Shown here: one piece after another, positions 60,376 to 64,000 of the stretch
How the letters are laid out: every line of letters begins with the position of its first letter
Numbering within the stretch: position 1 is the stretch's first letter
Assembly (NCBI RefSeq): GCF_007655005.1
Contig: NZ_SZVW01000004.1
Span: 310,001-374,000 of the forward strand
DNA: 64,000 bases
DNA from: Streptomyces tibetensis
Lineage (GTDB): Bacteria > Actinomycetota > Actinomycetes > Streptomycetales > Streptomycetaceae
Direction: 5' to 3'
Made by a program: the position numbers and the translations under genes
The notes under the pieces: model-generated
Databases searched by the model: none
What the model saw: the letters and a program-made list of their open reading frames with translations, nothing else
Told to the model about the DNA's origin: nothing

Positions 60376-61098
60376 CACGAGGGTGAGGTAGGCGAGGCCG
60401 AGGACGCCGCGGTAGGCGAGCCACCGGGCGCGGTGCCGGTCAAGGCGCTGCCGTGTCTCGTCCGCCAGGGGATGACGGGGGTGCTCGGCGAGCCACACCT
60501 CGGTGTCCGCTAGGTATCCCGACTCGAACTCCTCCCATTCGTCGAGGCTCGCGGTCTCCGTCCACTCGGGCCTGAACCCCGCCTCGACCGCCAGGCCGAT
60601 GAGCGTCGCGAGGTCGGGGTGGTCGGTGGCCGCGGCGTCCGGCCACATCCGCGACAGCTCGTCGGGGGTGGGGGTGCGCTCCCAGAAGCCCTCGCCGAGC
60701 AGGACGCGGCCGCGGTCGGTGACCAGGCGGCGGAGTTCCCCGAGCACCTCGGGGAGCCGGTCGCCGAGGGCCTGGCTCGACCCCACGCACAGCACGAGGT
60801 CGGCGGGGCCCCGGGTGGTGCCGGTGGCGGACTCCTCCAGGAATCGGACCCGGGGCGCGAGGCCGCGCTCTTCGGCGGCCCTCCGCCCGCGCGCCAGGTC
60901 GTCGGCGTCGAGGTCGACGCCGGTGCCGGTCGCCTCCGGCGCGGTGGCCAGGACGCGGAGCATCAGTTCGCCCGAGCCGCAGCCGATGTCCAGGACCGTG
61001 GTGGGGCGGTGGCGGGTGAGGCGTCGCACGAGGGCGTCCGCCCGGGTCTCGGACAGCGGGCCGTGGAAGGTGAGGCGGGTGCGGTGGGGTGAGGTCAT
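60364..61098 (-). CDS. SAM-dependent class I methyltransferase
   Basis: 244 aa from ATG 61098. Motif I VLDIGCGSGELMLRVL (about 32-47), acidic motif II in TGVDLDADDL, and LVLCVGSSQALGD as motif IV region. The C-terminal part EWEEFESGYLADTEVWLAEHP resembles the group of small-molecule methyltransferases with unassigned substrates. Its last codons are made from the 27-bp repeat array, so the C-terminus VPTA may vary between strains. The in-frame extension upstream to 61242 is unsupported. Confidence 0.85.
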   Translation of the reverse strand: MTSPHRTRLTFHGPLSETRADALVRRLTRHRPTTVLDIGCGSGELMLRVLATAPEATGTGVDLDADDLARGRRAAEERGLAPRVRFLEESATGTTRGPADLVLCVGSSQALGDRLPEVLGELRRLVTDRGRVLLGEGFWERTPTPDELSRMWPDAAATDHPDLATLIGLAVEAGFRPEWTETASLDEWEEFESGYLADTEVWLAEHPRHPLADETRQRLDRHRARWLAYRGVLGLAYLTLVPTA

Positions 61099-61432
61099 GC
61101 CAGGGGACGCTACGGGCGGGGGTGGGGCCGGGTCATGGGGTTTTCGGGGCCCTGGGCTGTTGCTGCCGGGGCCGGGTGGGTCCGCAGCCCGGCGTACCGG
61201 GGTGCCGCTGCGCCCACCCGTGCCGCCCCTGGCGGCACGCATGCCCGCAGCTGGGGGGGGAGGTGCCCGCAGTTGGGCAGGGTGGAGTGCCCGCAGCGGG
61301 GCGGGGTGGGTGCCCGCAGTTGGGCGGGGTGGGGTGCCCGCAGCGGGTGCCCGCAGCGGGGCGGGGTGGGTGCTCGCAGTTGGGCGGGGTGGGGTGCTCG
61401 CAGTTGACGGGTGGGGTGCCCGTGGTCGGCTC
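61099..61432. other. Intergenic region holding a minisatellite
   Basis: 334 bp upstream of the methyltransferase and downstream of the isomerase-fold gene. No gene is evident. The left half is GC-rich spacer; 61250-61427 is a tandem repeat. Confidence 0.7.
61250..61427. repeat. About 20-bp minisatellite (GTGCCCGCAG...GCGGGGTGGG)
   Basis: Roughly eight units alternate between GTGCCCGCAGTTGGGCGGGG and GTGCCCGCAGCGGGGCGGGG types, with some CTCGCAG variants and length variation of one or two units. Homogenised neighbours suggest recent slippage. Confidence 0.85.
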
Positions 61433-62257
61433 TTACTGCGTCACCGCGAAGTGCCTCAGGATCGCCGCCGCCAGTTCCGGGTCGCCCTCCGTCTTCAGGC
61501 GGTCGGAGACCGACTCCGGGGTCACACGGCCGCAGGCCAGGCGGACGTACGTCTCCCAGTCGAGGGTGAGCGTGGCGGCGGGGCCGAGTGCCGGGGCCGT
61601 CTCCAGGGTGCCGCGGCCCTGGATGTCGACGCGGATCGTGCGCAGGAACTCGACGGGTCCGTGCACGTCGAAGACGATCGCCGAGCTGCGCGGGGCCTGA
61701 GCGCCCTCGGCCACCACGCGCGGGAGCTCCCCGAGAAGCACGTCACGGGCGACCAGCGCGCCGGGGGAGTCGAGGTCGCCGGGGCGGCCGAGCGCCGTGC
61801 GCAGATCCTGCTCGTGCACCCACACGTCGAACGCGTGCCGCCGCATCGACTCCTCCAGGGTGAGCTCGCTGCCGAGCGGCCCCCGCACCTTCGTACCCGG
61901 GTCACGCGACTCGTTCCGCAGCTGCCGGTTGCGGCGGATGATCACGTACTCCAGCTCGGAGGTCATCTCCGGTGCCGTGTGATGGCGGCGGACGTCGACC
62001 TGCATCTCCATGTAACGCTGGTGCTCGTTGGTGACGTGGAAGAGGTCGCGCGGCAGGCTGTGGATGGGCCGCGGGTCGCCGAGCATCTCGCAGTCCAGAC
62101 CGATGACATGGGAGACCACGTCCCGCACCGACCACCCGGGGCACGGCGTCCGCCGGTTCCACTCGGCCTCCGGGAGCGGCTGCACCAACTCGGATATCGC
62201 GTCGATGGAGTGGGTCCAGGCGTCGGCGTAGGGCTGGAGGGCGGGATGCAGACTCAC
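61433..62257 (-). CDS. Mycothiol-dependent maleylpyruvate isomerase-fold (DinB-like) protein
   Basis: 274 aa from GTG 62257. The N-terminal DinB/MDMPI-type helical bundle (about 1-165) starts LHPALQPYADAWTHSIDAIS and has WNRRTPCPGWSVRDVVSHVIG, typical of the family, with His in VSHVIG and RRHAFDVWVHEQDLR as metal-ligand positions. The C-terminal domain (about 180-270) ends TLDWETYVRLACGRV. Such proteins are common in mycothiol-making actinobacteria and may act in thiol-dependent transfer; the substrate is unknown. The long upstream frame is unsupported. Confidence 0.85.
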   Translation of the reverse strand: MSLHPALQPYADAWTHSIDAISELVQPLPEAEWNRRTPCPGWSVRDVVSHVIGLDCEMLGDPRPIHSLPRDLFHVTNEHQRYMEMQVDVRRHHTAPEMTSELEYVIIRRNRQLRNESRDPGTKVRGPLGSELTLEESMRRHAFDVWVHEQDLRTALGRPGDLDSPGALVARDVLLGELPRVVAEGAQAPRSSAIVFDVHGPVEFLRTIRVDIQGRGTLETAPALGPAATLTLDWETYVRLACGRVTPESVSDRLKTEGDPELAAAILRHFAVTQ

Positions 62258-62438
62258 GGAACGGGACCCCTCGGCGGTTCGGTCACGGGCAGGTGGTGGC
62301 GGCGTTGCCAGTGGGAGGTGGCGGCTGTCGGCGGGCGTCTCGCGAGCTAAGTTACGCTGCTGTGAGGCACCCCGGCAGTGCTTTCGTGTGACGATCGTAG
62401 GCCCGTGTGGACGGCTCGAATGCCAGGACGGTGGTAGT

Positions 62439-63236
62439 GTGCGCGCCTCTGTGATCCAGATTGCCGTGAACGAGGACGAATCGGTCGAAGCGCGCCGCCG
62501 ACGTGTGACGGCGCTGGTCCGGGAGCAGGCCGGAGCCGATCTCGTCGTCCTGCCGGAGCTGTGGACCACGGGTGCCTTCGCCTACGAGGAGTTCGGGCGC
62601 GAGGCCGAGCCGCTCGAGGGGCCGACGCACGAGGCGATGGCGAAGGCCGCGAGCGACGCGGGCGTGTGGCTGCACGCGGGTTCCATCCCGGAGCGGGATC
62701 CGGACGGGCCGCTCTACAACACCTCCCTCGTCTTCTCCCCCTCCGGCGATCTGGCCGCCGCCTACCGCAAGATCCACCGCTTCGGCTTCGACAAGGGCGA
62801 GGCCGTGCTGATGGGCGCGGGCACCGAGCTGGTGACGGTGCGTCTGCCCGAGACGACCCTGGGCCTGTCCACCTGCTACGACCTCCGCTTCCCCGAACTC
62901 TTCCGCGGTCTCGTGGACGCCGGTGCCGAGACGCTCGTGGTGTCGGCGGGCTGGCCGGAGCGCCGCCGCTCCCACTGGACGCTGCTCGCCCAGGCACGGG
63001 CCGTGGAGAACCAGTCGTTCCTGCTCGCCTGCGCAACGGCCGGGACGCATGCCGGAGTTCCCCAGGCCGGTCACTCGATCGTGGTGGACCCGTGGGGTGA
63101 GGTGCTGGCGCAGGCCGGTGCCGGCGAGGAGGTCCTCACGGTGGAGTTCGACCCGGGGAAGGTCGCCACCACCCGCGAGCAGTTCCCGGCGCTGAAGGAC
63201 CGGTTGCTGGGGCTCCAGCCGCCGCGCAGGCCCTGA
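62439..63236 (+). CDS. Carbon-nitrogen hydrolase (nitrilase superfamily)
   Basis: 265 aa. Catalytic triad: Glu in VVLPELWTTG, Lys in AAYRKIHRFGFDKGE, Cys in LSTCYDLRFPELFR. It most resembles omega-amidase/NitFhit-type members that hydrolyse small amides such as 2-oxoglutaramate or deaminated glutathione. The GTG at 62439 gives the normal N-terminus RASVIQIAV; TAGTGT at 62435-62440 is a -10-like sequence that overlaps it, so a GTG at 62451 is an alternative if the mRNA is leaderless. Divergent from the isomerase-fold gene. Confidence 0.9.
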   Translation: MRASVIQIAVNEDESVEARRRRVTALVREQAGADLVVLPELWTTGAFAYEEFGREAEPLEGPTHEAMAKAASDAGVWLHAGSIPERDPDGPLYNTSLVFSPSGDLAAAYRKIHRFGFDKGEAVLMGAGTELVTVRLPETTLGLSTCYDLRFPELFRGLVDAGAETLVVSAGWPERRRSHWTLLAQARAVENQSFLLACATAGTHAGVPQAGHSIVVDPWGEVLAQAGAGEEVLTVEFDPGKVATTREQFPALKDRLLGLQPPRRP

Positions 63237-63281
63237 CCGGCTGCTGGGCTTCAGCCGCTGCGCAGGCCCTGACCGGCGCTC

Positions 63282-63773
63282 TCAGTCCTCCCGTTCCTTC
63301 TCCGCCAGGTGGATCACACACACGGCCACCGCGATCAGCAGCGCCGGATCCGCGTCCTCGCGGACGACGTCCACGCCGTAGGTGTCCCGCAGGGTCAGCC
63401 ATCGCCGGGAGATCACGGCCAGCAGTTCGCCGTCGTACTCGACGGCGAACTCCCGGTCCAGGATCTTTCCGCTGACGTCCAGCTCGTTGCCGTCGGCCAG
63501 GGACACCCGGTAGTGGTTGCGCAGCAGGGACAACCGTTTCCTGCGGATCGTCGCCAGCGGCTCCCCGCCGCGCTGGAGCACCATGGTGTCGCGCAGGGCG
63601 AGCATCTTCTGGTGGATGTCGACGAGGACGCGCCCGTGGGGGTCCTTCAACTCCCAGGTGTCCCGCAGCCGCAGGGCCTTGCCGTCGACGAGGAACACCT
63701 TGCTGCCGCGGTCGTCCTCGATCCAGTAGTCGTCACCGAAACCGAGGAGCCGGTCGTACACGAGGAATCTCAT
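63282..63773 (-). CDS. LURP-one-related (LOR) family protein
   Basis: 163 aa from ATG 63773 (MRFLVYDRLLGFGDDYWIED). Mostly beta: a tubby-like/LOR barrel with DGKALRLRDTWELKDPHGRVLVDI and ALRDTMVLQRGGEPLATIRRKRLSLLRNHYRV. The C-terminal helix (PALLIAVAVCVIHLAEKE) matches the central hydrophobic helix of this fold. Function in bacteria is unknown; possible lipid or membrane association. It is convergent with the hydrolase gene. Confidence 0.85.
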   Translation of the reverse strand: MRFLVYDRLLGFGDDYWIEDDRGSKVFLVDGKALRLRDTWELKDPHGRVLVDIHQKMLALRDTMVLQRGGEPLATIRRKRLSLLRNHYRVSLADGNELDVSGKILDREFAVEYDGELLAVISRRWLTLRDTYGVDVVREDADPALLIAVAVCVIHLAEKERED

Positions 63774-63929
63774 GAGACCAGGGCTTCCCCGCGGCCGGTG
63801 GTGAAACGCCGCCGATAGGCCGAAGGGCCGAGGCACGTCCGGCACCGTGGCCGACCCCCGGCCCGGCTTTGTCACGCCGACCGTACGGTGACGGGGAACA
63901 GCCGCCGCGTCCGCACTCTGGAGGGGACC

Positions 63930-64000
63930 ATGCACCGGGCCGCAGAGGATCACGATCTTCCCGAGGAGCCGGACGCGGGCGGACCGCGCGTCGGGGGCTC
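63930..64000 (+). CDS. Start of a gene cut by the window edge
   Basis: ATG at 63930 preceded by GAGGGG; 23 codons read MHRAAEDHDLPEEPDAGG before the edge. Too short to assign. Confidence 0.45.
   Translation, partial: MHRAAEDHDLPEEPDAGGPRVGG

Noticed and set aside
61250..61427. CRISPR-like array
   Set aside because: Units are contiguous tandem repeats of about 20 bp without unique spacers, and there are no cas genes.

Overview
The window is high-GC actinobacterial DNA and almost certainly comes from a Streptomyces chromosome. Evidence: strong third-position GC, GTG/TTG starts, ATGA/GTGA stop-start overlaps, a class E sortase, a PASTA kinase/FHA/RodA/PbpA/PstP cluster, two branched-chain keto acid dehydrogenase (bkd) operons about 13 kb apart as described in S. 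avermitilis and S. coelicolor, and a gamma-butyrolactone (GBL) locus with AfsA and TetR-type receptors. A perfect parS site and DnaA-box-like sequences in two promoter regions fit a location near oriC.

Layout. 1-1.6 kb: end of a class E sortase and an Mrr-type nuclease with a phage-antirepressor-like N-terminus. 1.6-9.9 kb: a leftward cell-envelope operon, fhaA-fhaB-pstP-rodA-pbpA-pknB, with 4-nt overlaps. 10.4 kb: tRNA-Leu(CAG) and terminator. 10.6-16.1 kb: remnant of an HxlR regulator, then an FtsX-type ABC exporter divergent from a histidine kinase/NarL-type two-component system. 16.1-21.6 kb: a signalling locus with two ScbR/ArpA-type TetR regulators, a P450, a nucleoside-sugar-epimerase-like reductase and AfsA, with three 22-bp autoregulatory-element-like sites. 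21.7-28.7 kb: DUF2252, J-domain, rhodanese, acyl-CoA dehydrogenase, a DUF5819/HTTM membrane pair and a SpoU-type RNA methyltransferase. 28.8-32.8 kb: a small phenylacetate module (paaN, paaH-like, TetR). 32.9-37.1 kb: bkdR and bkdABC. 37.2-40.7 kb: MobA-like, MoeA and a K+ channel with RCK domain, with parS at the moeA/channel junction. 40.8-46.0 kb: DrrAB-type ABC exporter, quinone oxidoreductase, an Ala/Ser-rich surface protein, PadR and a Bpa/PafE proteasome activator. 46.0-49.7 kb: two divergent membrane Ser/Thr kinases. 50.1-53.7 kb: bkdFGH. 54.0-57.1 kb: a peptidoglycan-binding/DUF1906 protein and a Tat-exported protein. 57.2-64.0 kb: D-Ala-D-Ala carboxypeptidase, GntR/MFS pair, methyltransferase, mycothiol-type isomerase-fold protein, nitrilase-family hydrolase, LURP-one-like protein and the first codons of a further gene.

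How it fits together. Much of the window is conserved core: growth and division signalling (three Ser/Thr kinases, PstP, FHA proteins, PBP, carboxypeptidase), branched-chain amino acid catabolism that supplies branched acyl-CoA starters, and Mo-cofactor synthesis. The 10.6-21.6 kb segment looks accessory: it begins with a gene scar beside a tRNA and carries the hormone locus. The most interesting candidate is this GBL/butenolide locus, where AfsA, a translationally coupled reductase and a P450 lie between two receptor-type regulators, and a predicted ARE covers the afsA promoter from -35 to -10. All functional statements are inferred by reading the sequence; no database searches were run.
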